From positions 434,001 through 498,000 of the forward strand of contig NZ_FQXQ01000003.1 of the NCBI RefSeq assembly GCF_900130035.1: 64,000 nt of DNA. Reading direction: 5' to 3'. A program made the position numbers and the translations under genes. Positions 27,651 to 36,297 of this stretch are shown here, piece by piece. Every line of letters starts with the position of its first letter. Positions within the stretch are counted from its first letter, which is position 1. The DNA is from Wenyingzhuangia marina. Lineage in GTDB: Bacteria; Bacteroidota; Bacteroidia; Flavobacteriales; Flavobacteriaceae. The notes beneath the pieces were generated by a model that worked only from the letters and a program-made list of their open reading frames with translations, did no database searches and was not told where the DNA came from.

Positions 27651-28886
27651 TTGAATTTCGAATTATTTATAGCAAACAGACTTACAAGGTCTCAGGAATA
27701 TAAAAATAGTGTTTCATCTCCAATCATAAAAATAGCAATTATAGCTATAGCATTGGGTATGATGATGATGATAATTTCTATAGCTACAGGAATTGGATTA
27801 CAAAGAAAAATTAGAGATAAAGTAGCAGGGTTTAATGGTCATGTAGTAATTAGTAATTACGATAACAACCAATCTAAGACGACACAGAACCCCATAAGTA
27901 TTCATCAAAATTTTTATCCAAAGTTTACTACAGTTTCTGGTATTAAGCACGTTCAGGTTTTTGCTACACGAGCAGGAATCATTAGAACAGAAGACTCTTT
28001 TGAGGGGGTTGTTTTAAAAGGAGTTGATAAAGATTATGATTGGTCTTTTTTTAAAGAGTACTTGCAAGCGGGAAGATTACCTGTTTTTAGTGATAAAGCA
28101 TCAAAAGAAGTATTAGTCTCTAAAATAATTGCTGATAGAATGCAGTTTAAATTAGAGGATACTTTTGATACTTATTTTATCAAAGAAGATCCAAATACAA
28201 TGCCTAATAGAAGGGTATTTAAAATTGTAGGGATTTATGATACAGGTTTTGAGGAGTTTGATAAAAATATTATGATTGGTGATATCAATCAAATCAGAGG
28301 TTTAAATAAATGGAAAAATGATCAGGTAGGTGGTTTTGAAGTTTTTGTAAACGATTTTAATGAAATTGATAGCAAATCAAAAGAAATATATCAAGAAATT
28401 GATGTAACCTTAGATAGCCAAAGTTTGTTTGAACAATACCCACAAATTTTTGAATGGTTACAATTGTTTGATGGAAACATAGCTGTCATCATTATTATTA
28501 TGATAGTCGTTGCAGGAATTAATATGATTACAGCTTTACTTGTGTTAATTTTAGAAAGAACACAGGTAATTGGTGTTTTAAAAACGTTAGGAGCTAAGAG
28601 CTGGTCTATCCGTAAAATATTTTTGTATAACGCTTCTTATATTATTGGTAGGGGATTGTTGATAGGAAATATTACAGGATTGCTTGTTATTTATTTACAA
28701 TATCAGTTTAAGTTTATAGAATTAGATCCTCAAAATTATTATGTGCATGTAGCTCCCGTATATATTACATTTACTCAAATTGTAATTCTAAATCTAGGAA
28801 CGCTTATTTTGTGTGTATTAATGATGTTAATTCCGTCTTATATTATTACAAGAATTAGTCCAGCTAAATCTGTAAAATTCTCATAA
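27651..28886 (+). CDS. ABC transporter permease, LolC/E-FtsX type
   Basis: 411 residues starting at TTG 27651, giving the usual flavobacterial beginning MNFELFIANRLTRSQEYKNS. One membrane segment lies at about 25-48. A large periplasmic domain follows (about 50-270), then three C-terminal segments in an FtsX domain (about 280-405, with LLVLILERTQVIGVLKTLGA). Related proteins move lipoproteins from the inner membrane (Lol) or export other molecules. No ATPase gene is adjacent. Confidence 0.85.
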   Translation: MNFELFIANRLTRSQEYKNSVSSPIIKIAIIAIALGMMMMIISIATGIGLQRKIRDKVAGFNGHVVISNYDNNQSKTTQNPISIHQNFYPKFTTVSGIKHVQVFATRAGIIRTEDSFEGVVLKGVDKDYDWSFFKEYLQAGRLPVFSDKASKEVLVSKIIADRMQFKLEDTFDTYFIKEDPNTMPNRRVFKIVGIYDTGFEEFDKNIMIGDINQIRGLNKWKNDQVGGFEVFVNDFNEIDSKSKEIYQEIDVTLDSQSLFEQYPQIFEWLQLFDGNIAVIIIIMIVVAGINMITALLVLILERTQVIGVLKTLGAKSWSIRKIFLYNASYIIGRGLLIGNITGLLVIYLQYQFKFIELDPQNYYVHVAPVYITFTQIVILNLGTLILCVLMMLIPSYIITRISPAKSVKFS

Positions 28887-28960
28887 AAGCTTACATAAAC
28901 ACTGTGTTAAAATGTTTTTTGTCAGTTTTTAAATAATCATACTTTTTTAAATTGCAAAAA

Positions 28961-28989
28961 AAACTCCTCCATTGGGGATGGAGGAGTTT
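28961..28989 (+). terminator. First hairpin of the array, likely terminator of the permease gene
   Basis: An 11-bp stem (28961-28971 with 28979-28989) and a 7-nt loop, T-run after the right arm. It is the first hairpin after the LolC/E-type stop at 28886. Confidence 0.75.
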
Positions 28990-29602
28990 TCAAACTAACT
29001 AAAACTATCTAAACTATGAAAAACTATTTTGTTTTACATTGAATAGATATTCAATTAGTGTGCCAATAACTACTTTTTTGAATAAAATTAGTGAGGATTT
29101 TTACTTGAATTTTATGCATAAAAAAACCTCCATTGGGGGTGGAGGTTTTTTCAAACTAACTAAAACTATCTAAACTATGAAAAACTATTTTGTTTTACAT
29201 TAAATAGATATTCAATTAGCGTGCCAATAAGTATTTTTTGAATAAAATTAGTGGAGATTTTTACTTGATTTTTATGCATAAAAAAACCTCCATTGGGGGT
29301 GGAGGTTTTTTCAAACTAACTAAAACTATCTAAACTATGAAAAACTATTTTGTTTTACATTAAATAGATATTCAATTAGTGTGCCAGTAACTATTTTTTT
29401 GAATAAAATTAGTGAAGATTTTTACTTGAATTTTATGCATAAAAAAACCTCCATTGGGGGTGGAGGTTTTTTCAAACTAACTAAAACTATCTAAACTATG
29501 AAAAACTATTTTGTTTTACATTAAATAGATATCCAATTAGCGTGCCAATAAGTATTTTTTGAATAAAATTAGTGAGGGAATTTTACTTGATTATTATGCA
29601 TA

Positions 29603-29633
29603 AAAAAACCTCCATTGGGGGTGGAGGTTTTTT
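29603..29633 (-). terminator. Last hairpin of the array, likely terminator of lipA
   Basis: A 12-bp stem (29603-29614 with 29622-29633) and a 7-nt loop; on the minus strand it is followed by a T-run. It is the first hairpin met after the lipA stop at 29716. Confidence 0.72.
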
Positions 29634-29715
29634 CAAACTAACTAAAACTATTTAAACTATGAAAAAAACTAAGAAGTTTTCTTGTTAAGTGGTTTAACAA
29701 CTATCGTGCCAAAAG

Positions 29716-30639
29716 TTAGTTTACGTGTTTTTTTGCATGATAAGATGATCTTACCAAGGCAGAACTTTCTACGTGCTTAAATCCTAAAGATTTAGCGTAC
29801 ACTTCATATTCTTTAAATAATTCTGGTGTAATATATTCTTTTACAGGTAAATGCTTTTTACTTGGTTGTAAATATTGCCCTAAAGTAACAACATCAACAT
29901 TGGCATTTGCTAAATCTCTTAAGCTTTCAAAAACTTCTTCTTTTTTCTCACCTAAACCTAACATAATACCAGATTTAGTTCTACGTTGTCCTTGTGCTTT
30001 AATATATCTTAACACTTCTAGACTTCTGTCATATTGTGCTTGTATACGTACTTCACGGGTCAATCTACGAACTGTTTCAATATTGTGAGAAATTACTTCT
30101 GGAGCAGCAGCAATCAATCTGTCGATGTTTTTAGTATCTCCTTGGAAATCTGGAATCAAAGTTTCCATGGTTGTATTAGGATTGGCTCTACGGATGGCAG
30201 CAATGGTTTCTGCCCAAATAATTGATCCACCATCTTTTAAGTCATCTCTATCAACCGAAGTAATAACGGCATGTTCAATACTCATAATTTTAATAGAACG
30301 TGCTACTTTTTCGGGCTCATCCCATTCTACTGTTTCTGGTTTTCCGGTTTTTACACCACAAAAACCACAAGATCTGGTACAAATATTTCCTAAAATCATA
30401 AAGGTAGCAGTTCCATCTCCCCAACATTCTCCCATGTTAGGACAACTACCACTGGTACAAATAGTGTTTAGTTTATATTTATCTACCAATCCACGTAATT
30501 CAGTGTATTTTTTTCCAACAGGTAACTTAACTCTTAGCCAATCTGGTTTTTTATTTCCAACAGGAATAGTTCCAGGATTTGTAGTTGTTTGTGCTTTATT
30601 TGGTAATACAGATTTAAATGTAGTTGCTTCCGTACTCAT
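29716..30639 (-). CDS. lipA: Lipoyl synthase
   Basis: 307 residues. The LipA-specific auxiliary cluster cysteines are C61-x4-C66-x5-C72 (CTSGSCPNMGEC), and the radical-SAM motif is C87-x3-C91-x2-C94 (CTRSCGFC). The conserved serine near the C-terminus (VRSSYHA) is the third auxiliary ligand. The enzyme inserts sulfur into octanoyl-protein to make the lipoyl cofactor. It appears monocistronic, with the hairpin array downstream. Confidence 0.97.
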   Translation of the reverse strand: MSTEATTFKSVLPNKAQTTTNPGTIPVGNKKPDWLRVKLPVGKKYTELRGLVDKYKLNTICTSGSCPNMGECWGDGTATFMILGNICTRSCGFCGVKTGKPETVEWDEPEKVARSIKIMSIEHAVITSVDRDDLKDGGSIIWAETIAAIRRANPNTTMETLIPDFQGDTKNIDRLIAAAPEVISHNIETVRRLTREVRIQAQYDRSLEVLRYIKAQGQRRTKSGIMLGLGEKKEEVFESLRDLANANVDVVTLGQYLQPSKKHLPVKEYITPELFKEYEVYAKSLGFKHVESSALVRSSYHAKKHVN

Positions 30640-30712
30640 ATGTTTTTATTTGGGCTGTAAAGATACAAAAAGTGAATAGGATGAAGTAATAACTACAGGA
30701 ATAATGAAACTT

Positions 30713-31996
30713 CTAACGAGATTCTCTTTTTTTGTAAAAATATTCACCAACAAAGCATAAAGCAATAATAGAAAGTGCTACAATTACTCCTTCCATATTA
30801 TCTTTAAATTGTTGCACTAATAAAATGATAAAAGCTAAAAGACATAAAATAAAACCAATTAGTGGAATTGATTTTTTACTATTAGTGTTCATCGCTAATT
30901 TATATCCAGATAAATTAACCATGGCAAAAATTAATAAAAACCCAACGCTACCAGCTGTTGAAATACTTTCTAGCTTTAAAAAATTAGTAAGGACTAAGGT
31001 TAAAATAGAAGTAATTAACAATCCAATAGGTTGATTCCATAATTGTCCTGTTAACTCATGTGGCAATTCGTCATCTTCTGCAATTTCATAACTCACTCTA
31101 CTACCACCATATAAAGAAGCGTTAATGGCAGAAAAAGTTGAAATTAATGCTGCTATGGTAATAATAGTAAATCCAGTGTTTCCTAACATGGGTTTTGCAG
31201 CTTCTGCCAATACATAATCTTCGGCTGTTGCAATTTCATCAAAGGGCAAAGATCCAACAGTTACGCAGGCAATAATAATGTATAAAGCAATTACAAAAAG
31301 TACTGAGTATGAATAAGCTTTTGCGATGTTTTTTTTAGGATTTACAATATCAGGTGCAGCATTTGCTATCAATTCAAAACCTTCGTAAGCTACAAAAATG
31401 ACCATTCCACCAGCCAGTAAATAAATAGGGTTTTCCCAATTTTCTGGAGATAGTTGATGAAGATTAGAAGTGTCTACCACAGTCATTCCGTAAAATCCAA
31501 TGCCAATAAAAGCAATTAAAATAATAAGTTTAATAACGACTGCATAAGATTCAATTTTACTTACTACTTCAATGCTATAATAGTTAATAGCTGTGGCTAA
31601 TATGATGATAGCACTTGCGTAAATATGAAAATCAATATTTTTATTAGCTGTAATTTCCCATAAATTAGGGGCATAGGATCCGAATGCTGAAGCATAAAGA
31701 GATAACATGATGATATAACTAATCCAAAGTAAATTGTTAATACCACCACTAAAAACCCCTTTATTAAAAGCTTGGTTAATAAATTTTACCGTACCACCTT
31801 TATCAGGATAAACTACAGAAAGTTTAGCATAACTGTACGAAGTAATAAAAGCAATAATTCCTGCAAATAAAAAAGCTAGGGGAGTTCCTCCTTTAGCGAT
31901 TGAAACTGCCAATCCTAGAACGGCAAAAATTCCACCACCTACCATTCCTCCAATTCCAATAGAGATGGCTTCTTTAAGTCCGACTTTATTTTTCAT
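30713..31996 (-). CDS. APC-superfamily amino-acid permease
   Basis: 427 residues, about 12 membrane segments. The TM1 motif GIGGMVGGGIFAVLG and TM6 block FVAYEGFELIANAAPDIVNPKKNI mark the amino acid-polyamine-organocation family. The substrate is not readable. It is the last gene of a row of overlapping or close minus-strand genes (glycosyltransferase, sigma factor, Nramp-like, this one), 12 nt after the Nramp-like stop. Confidence 0.88.
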   Translation of the reverse strand: MKNKVGLKEAISIGIGGMVGGGIFAVLGLAVSIAKGGTPLAFLFAGIIAFITSYSYAKLSVVYPDKGGTVKFINQAFNKGVFSGGINNLLWISYIIMLSLYASAFGSYAPNLWEITANKNIDFHIYASAIIILATAINYYSIEVVSKIESYAVVIKLIILIAFIGIGFYGMTVVDTSNLHQLSPENWENPIYLLAGGMVIFVAYEGFELIANAAPDIVNPKKNIAKAYSYSVLFVIALYIIIACVTVGSLPFDEIATAEDYVLAEAAKPMLGNTGFTIITIAALISTFSAINASLYGGSRVSYEIAEDDELPHELTGQLWNQPIGLLITSILTLVLTNFLKLESISTAGSVGFLLIFAMVNLSGYKLAMNTNSKKSIPLIGFILCLLAFIILLVQQFKDNMEGVIVALSIIALCFVGEYFYKKRESR

Positions 31997-32008
31997 ATGT
32001 GTTTAAAT

Positions 32009-33235
32009 TTAGAATAACGTAGTTAAATACCATGCACTAAATCCGATTAAGAATAATATCCCTAACCAAGACATGATTTTTAAAAATAATTTAGGTTGAT
32101 ATGCTACGGGAGTATGTTTACTTGTTATTAATTTATAGTTTAAAATAGCAAAGAATGGAGCGGTTAAAAAACTTAAAATCGTGGCTATTTTAATTAAGTT
32201 TAACATCTGATCTGTAAAAAAAGAAATTAAAATAATAGTTCCGACTGATAAAAATAAAATCCACAGAGCATAAGCGTGTTTAGAGGTTTTATAATTTAAT
32301 AATTCTGCAGTAGTTTGCATGGCTCTTGGCGAGGCGTCTAAAGCAGTAATAGTTGTACTAAACATGGTGGTAAAAGCGGCAATAGCAATAAAAATAAAAG
32401 CGGTACCTCCAATGTTTTTGGTGTAGATTTCTATTAATTGTTTGCTAAAGCCTAAAGCTCCGTTAGAAAAAACTTCTCCGCTATTAAACATCACCAAAGC
32501 TCCCATTCCTAAAAAACAAGCACCGAGAATTAATGTTGAAATATATCCTACATTAAAATCCAATAAGGTTGTTTTTAAACTTCTTTTTTCTGTGGATTGA
32601 TTTTGTTTTGCTTGAGACCATAAGGATTGCCAAATGGAAACATCTAAAGGAGCGGGCATCCAGCCTAAAAAGGCAATTAAAAAAGCCATTTCTACGCTTT
32701 CAAAATGAAATTTCTGAGTCAAGTTAATAGGAGTTGTGTTTTTAGACGAAGCAATAAATAAAGCTCCAATAGTAGTAATGGTTAAAGTTAATACAATAAT
32801 TTTCATCACCTTGTCTAAAAATTGATAACGACCAATAAGTAAAATAATAGCACTAATTAAAGTGATGATAATACTTACCGTAGTAGCACTTCCTGTAAAA
32901 CCAAAAATATTCATGGCCAAGCCAGCGGTAACTAGAGTAACGGCTGCTTGAATAGTAAACATAGAACAAAAGTTAATGATATAATATGCGACCAAAGTTC
33001 CTTTGTGTAGTTTGCTGTATCCGCTTAATAAATTATCTCCAGTAGCATTGGCGTAACGAGCACCAAATTGAAAAAATGGATATTTAACAATGTGTACTGC
33101 CACCAAAGCCCACAATAAGCTAAAACCAAAATCTGCACCTGCTCTTGTGGATTGTACCAAATGCGATACACCAATGGCAGCTCCTGCAAACAATAATCCA
33201 GGACCAAAGGCTTGAATTTTCTCTTTAATTGTCAT
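32009..33235 (-). CDS. Nramp-related transporter with altered metal-site motifs
   Basis: 408 residues with about 11 membrane segments. The beginning FGPGLLFAGAAIGVSHLVQSTRAGA follows the Nramp TM1 pattern, and WMPAPLDVSIWQSLW that of TM6. The canonical DPGN (TM1) and MPH (TM6) metal ligands are replaced by IGVS and MPA, so ordinary Mn/Fe transport should not be assumed. The start overlaps the sigma-factor gene by 11 bp, implying co-translation. The family is well supported, the substrate unknown. Confidence 0.8.
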   Translation of the reverse strand: MTIKEKIQAFGPGLLFAGAAIGVSHLVQSTRAGADFGFSLLWALVAVHIVKYPFFQFGARYANATGDNLLSGYSKLHKGTLVAYYIINFCSMFTIQAAVTLVTAGLAMNIFGFTGSATTVSIIITLISAIILLIGRYQFLDKVMKIIVLTLTITTIGALFIASSKNTTPINLTQKFHFESVEMAFLIAFLGWMPAPLDVSIWQSLWSQAKQNQSTEKRSLKTTLLDFNVGYISTLILGACFLGMGALVMFNSGEVFSNGALGFSKQLIEIYTKNIGGTAFIFIAIAAFTTMFSTTITALDASPRAMQTTAELLNYKTSKHAYALWILFLSVGTIILISFFTDQMLNLIKIATILSFLTAPFFAILNYKLITSKHTPVAYQPKLFLKIMSWLGILFLIGFSAWYLTTLF

Positions 33236-33794
33236 TTTCTGAGTTGGTAATAATTTCTGCTAGTAATTTCTTAGCTCTTAAAAGTTTTACCTTCACATTA
33301 TTAATAGGTTCATCAAGGTGATTGGCAATTTCAATATAAGTCATGTCCTGAAAGTACCTTAGGTTAATGACTTTTTGATATTTAAGTTTTAATTTTTTAA
33401 TATTTCTTTTAAGTTCTGCTAAATTTTGTTCTATGATGATTTTATCTTCAGGAGATGGATTTGCATCAGACAAAGCATAAACCTCTCTGTTTTCATCTTG
33501 TAAAGAAATGGTTACATTTTTTTGTTTTCTTAACTCATCAATTAACAGATTTTTGGCAATGGTAAATAGCCAAGTTCTAAAACCATAATCATCATTATAA
33601 GAATCAATTTTATCAAAAGCTTTGGAAAAAGTAATAATAGTAATGTCTTCTGCATCAATAGAGTCATCACTTATTTTAGATTGTAGAAATGTAAAAACAT
33701 CGTTCCAATATAAATTTAAAAGATAATTATAAGCGGTTTGATCTCCCTTTTTAGCAGCTTTGATATGAGTAAATAAAATATCTTGTGAAATCAT
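33225..33794 (-). CDS. ECF-type RNA polymerase sigma factor
   Basis: 189 residues from ATG 33794, chosen because it forms an ATGA overlap with the glycosyltransferase stop; a GTG at 33800 is also in frame. Region 2 shows DAEDITIITFSKAFDKIDSY and FRTWLFTIAKNLLIDELRK. Region 4 shows LRYFQDMTYIEIANHLDEPINNVKVKLLRAKKLL. No anti-sigma gene is next to it; instead it sits inside an operon of membrane genes. How its activity is restrained is unclear. Confidence 0.93.
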   Translation of the reverse strand: MISQDILFTHIKAAKKGDQTAYNYLLNLYWNDVFTFLQSKISDDSIDAEDITIITFSKAFDKIDSYNDDYGFRTWLFTIAKNLLIDELRKQKNVTISLQDENREVYALSDANPSPEDKIIIEQNLAELKRNIKKLKLKYQKVINLRYFQDMTYIEIANHLDEPINNVKVKLLRAKKLLAEIITNSENDN

Positions 33795-34906
33795 GACCAC
33801 TTATGGGGTTTATTGATTTTGTTATAAAGAAAAATATATAATTGAAAAAATAACAAACAGATATCTAAAACAGGGATGAGTAAAATAAGCCCTTTTTCTT
33901 TTAATTTATTTGATGCAATTCCCACAACAATATATTCACTTATAAGTTTAATTGCAATTAATACAGTAATAATTAATTGATAATTAGTGTTTTCTATATA
34001 AATAAGGCTTGCAGGTAAAACCAACCAAAAAAGTAATCTATTAAAAGCATATAGTCCTAATAAAAATTGATGCATTGGTTTGTACAAACTAGCAGTACTT
34101 ATATGTCTTCTTTTTTGGGTAGCCCAACTTTTCCAATCCTTTTTTGGGGGAGATACAGTGTGTGAATTCTCGTTAAAACAAATAGCGGTGTTTTGTTTGT
34201 TGGCAATTTGGTTGATTAACAAATCATCATCTCCAGACATGACCCTAATATGTTGATGAAACCCTTTGTTTTTTAAAAAGACTGCTTTGCTGTACATTAA
34301 ATTTCTCCCTACGCCCATGTATGGTACACCTATTTTGGCAAAAGAAAAATATTGTAAAGCGGTCATTAAGGTTTCGTAACGGATTACCTTATTTAAAAAA
34401 CTGTTAGAAATATTTTGAAGAGCTCCATACCCTAGAACAATTTTAGTGTCTCCTGTAAATTGATTGGCCATTTCTTGAATCCAATAATCACTTTTTGGTT
34501 TACAATCGGCATCGGTAAAAAGTAAACAATCGTTAGTAGCAGCTTTAATTCCAAGAGTTAATGCATATTTTTTATTTCCATAAAAATAATCTGTTTCTTG
34601 AATGGTTACTACTTTTACAAAATCATATTTTGCTTCATATTCTTCAAAAATAATAGCAGTTTCATCGTAAGAACGATCATTAATCAACACCAACTCAAAA
34701 TCGTCATATTTTTGATTGACCAAAAAAGGTAAATAAGTTTTTAAGTTTACTTCTTCATTTTTGGCACAAACAATCACCGAAACAGGAATGTTATTTTTGA
34801 CTTTTTGTGGTGTTTTAGTAAAGTTAAAAAAGTTAAACACAAAGGTGTAGTAACCAAAATGTATAACAGTAATCAGTATACAAATTGATAAAAGGAAAAT
34901 GGTCAT
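33791..34906 (-). CDS. Membrane glycosyltransferase, family 2
   Basis: 371 residues. An N-terminal membrane helix (about 1-22) is followed by a GT2 domain: VSVIVCAKNEEVNLKTYLP, then LLFTDADCKP (DxD-type metal site), GDDDLL, and QKRRHI in the place of the QxxRW motif. Three or four membrane helices end the protein. It likely builds a cell-surface glycan or glycolipid from the cytoplasmic face. It heads the operon with the sigma factor (4-bp overlap). Confidence 0.88.
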   Translation of the reverse strand: MTIFLLSICILITVIHFGYYTFVFNFFNFTKTPQKVKNNIPVSVIVCAKNEEVNLKTYLPFLVNQKYDDFELVLINDRSYDETAIIFEEYEAKYDFVKVVTIQETDYFYGNKKYALTLGIKAATNDCLLFTDADCKPKSDYWIQEMANQFTGDTKIVLGYGALQNISNSFLNKVIRYETLMTALQYFSFAKIGVPYMGVGRNLMYSKAVFLKNKGFHQHIRVMSGDDDLLINQIANKQNTAICFNENSHTVSPPKKDWKSWATQKRRHISTASLYKPMHQFLLGLYAFNRLLFWLVLPASLIYIENTNYQLIITVLIAIKLISEYIVVGIASNKLKEKGLILLIPVLDICLLFFQLYIFLYNKINKPHKWS

Positions 34907-34931
34907 AAAGGCCTATGCTATGAAAATTAAA

Positions 34932-35117
34932 TTATTTATTCTCGCAATCTTCGGGCATTTTACCACAAAAACCACAAGGCTCACCAGAATCATTAAAATT
35001 AGCATTTTGACTAGCACAAGTTCCAGAGAACTTCCCGTCTTTTTTACCCCATATTTTAATAGCAATTCCTGCAAAAGCCAAGGCTAACAAACCAAATGAA
35101 ATTAAGAATATTTTCAT
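34932..35117 (-). CDS. Small Cys-rich membrane protein conserved in flavobacteria
   Basis: 61 residues from ATG 35117 (an upstream ATG at 35135 would add six). One membrane helix at the N-terminus (MKIFLISFGLLALAFAGIAI) is followed by KWG/KKDGKFSGTCASQ and PCGFCGKMPEDC, four cysteines in a conserved arrangement. I recall this pattern from many flavobacterial genomes, without known function; metal binding is plausible. It lies 25 nt upstream of the glycosyltransferase gene. Confidence 0.7.
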   Translation of the reverse strand: MKIFLISFGLLALAFAGIAIKIWGKKDGKFSGTCASQNANFNDSGEPCGFCGKMPEDCENK

Positions 35118-35474
35118 GAAAAATAATTTTAACAAATATACAATTTTTAAGCTTAATCTAAATTCATAAATATAGATTAAGCTGGTGTGTTTTTAGTAGG
35201 TGTTATTTGTGAAAAATTACATTATTGATAAAGACTTTTTTTAGGATTTTAATAAGGTTTAAATCCTAAAAAATGTTGATAAAACTGTTTTAATTAAGAG
35301 AATGTGCTTTTATATCAATAAAATTTAAAAAAGATATGTAAGTTAGAAATGTTGTGTTTTATGTTTTGAAAATGAGTATATTAGTGTTGTTTTTTGTAGC
35401 TTTAAAAGGACTGGTTTATGATTGATCAGTGTTAATTTTTTGTTACATCTCCCGTCTATACGGATGAGTTTTTG
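35118..35474. other. Intergenic region with two inverted repeats
   Basis: About 360 bases without a gene. An 11-bp inverted repeat (35150-35160 with 35173-35183) and a 9-bp one (TTAGGATTT at 35241-35249, AAATCCTAA at 35261-35269) can form hairpins, neither with a proper T-run. It separates divergent transcripts and should hold the promoter for the small membrane protein operon. Nothing else seen. Confidence 0.4.
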
Positions 35475-35482
35475 TAAATTTG
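35475..35482 (+). promoter_or_regulatory. Candidate -7 element TAAATTTG of proB
   Basis: A TAnnTTTG match 25 nt upstream of ATG 35508. No -33 TTG at optimum spacing. Confidence 0.35.
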
Positions 35483-35507
35483 TGTAAATTTTAACAAAAA
35501 ATATTTT

Positions 35508-36290
35508 ATGTACGATCAATTAATAGTTGTAAAAGTAGGAACCAATGTAATGAAAAACAAGAACAATAGAATTGTTCGCCCAGTGCTTCAAAACTTGGTG
35601 TCTCAAATTGCTGATTTATATGAGCGTAATATTATGACCATTTTAGTTTCTTCTGGATCTGCTATTGCAGGAAAAGAAGTATTAGGGCCTTCAATAATTA
35701 AAGACCCATCTATTAGAAGACAAGTTTATTCATCTATAGGACAACCTAGAATGATGCGTTTGTATTACAATATTTTTCATGATTTTGGAATTAATTGTGC
35801 GCAAGTGCTACCAACTAAAAGAGATTTTCAACCAGGAGTTCACCGTGATAATATGGTAAATTGTTATAAAGGGTTGTTAGAAGAGGGAGTAATTCCTGTG
35901 GCGAATGAAGATGATACAGTATCATTAACATCAACCATGTTTACAGATAACGACGAAATGGCAAGTTTAATTGCTGAGTTGGTAGAAGCTGATAAACTAA
36001 TTATTTTAACAGATATTGATGGCGTTTATACAGGAAACCCAAGTGATGAAGGAACTGAACTAATTGAAGAAGTTACTTCTACCGAAAATTTAGACAAATA
36101 CATTCAACCTAATAAAAAAGGTGAAGGTGAAGGTAGAGGAGGAATGAGATCTAAAATTAGTGTGGCTCAAAAATCTGCAAAAAATAACATTCCTACTTAT
36201 ATTGTAAATGGTAAAACAGAAAACATTATTTTAGATATCATCAATGATGAATATGTAGGAACAAGAATTTCTAATGATTTAGAAAAGTAA
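35508..36290 (+). CDS. proB: Glutamate 5-kinase, short form without PUA domain
   Basis: 260 residues: only the amino-acid-kinase domain, with VVKVGTNVM at the start, LVSSGSAIAGKEVLG, NEDDTVS, FTDNDEMASLIAELV and LTDIDGVYTGNP. It lacks the C-terminal PUA domain of the E. coli enzyme, as is usual in several phyla. It makes glutamyl phosphate, the first step of proline synthesis. proA is not next to it; proC lies 4 kb away on the other strand. Confidence 0.93.
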   Translation: MYDQLIVVKVGTNVMKNKNNRIVRPVLQNLVSQIADLYERNIMTILVSSGSAIAGKEVLGPSIIKDPSIRRQVYSSIGQPRMMRLYYNIFHDFGINCAQVLPTKRDFQPGVHRDNMVNCYKGLLEEGVIPVANEDDTVSLTSTMFTDNDEMASLIAELVEADKLIILTDIDGVYTGNPSDEGTELIEEVTSTENLDKYIQPNKKGEGEGRGGMRSKISVAQKSAKNNIPTYIVNGKTENIILDIINDEYVGTRISNDLEK

Positions 36291-36297
36291 TATTACT

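Larger units (their letters stand above)
28955..29705. repeat. Tandem array of ~160-bp units, each with a hairpin and an 8-codon ORF
   Basis: Five hairpins occur at 28961-28989, 29121-29151, 29281-29311, 29442-29472 and 29603-29633, a period of 160-161 bp. Each is followed by CAAACTAACTAAAACTAT and, in units 1-4, an ATG frame encoding MKNYFVLH (starts 29016, 29177, 29337, 29498). Unit 5 is divergent (MKKTKKFSC) but keeps GTGCCA. Units 1 and 3 resemble each other, as do 2 and 4. The stem of hairpin 1 differs from the others at two pairs that change on both arms. The array lies between converging genes; function unknown. Confidence 0.9.

Noticed and set aside
28955-29705. CRISPR array
   Set aside because: The repeats are 160 bp with nearly identical spacers, and no cas genes are present.
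28955-29705. Attenuator with a regulatory leader peptide
   Set aside because: MKNYFVLH has no run of one amino acid, and the downstream gene lies on the opposite strand, so classic attenuation does not fit.
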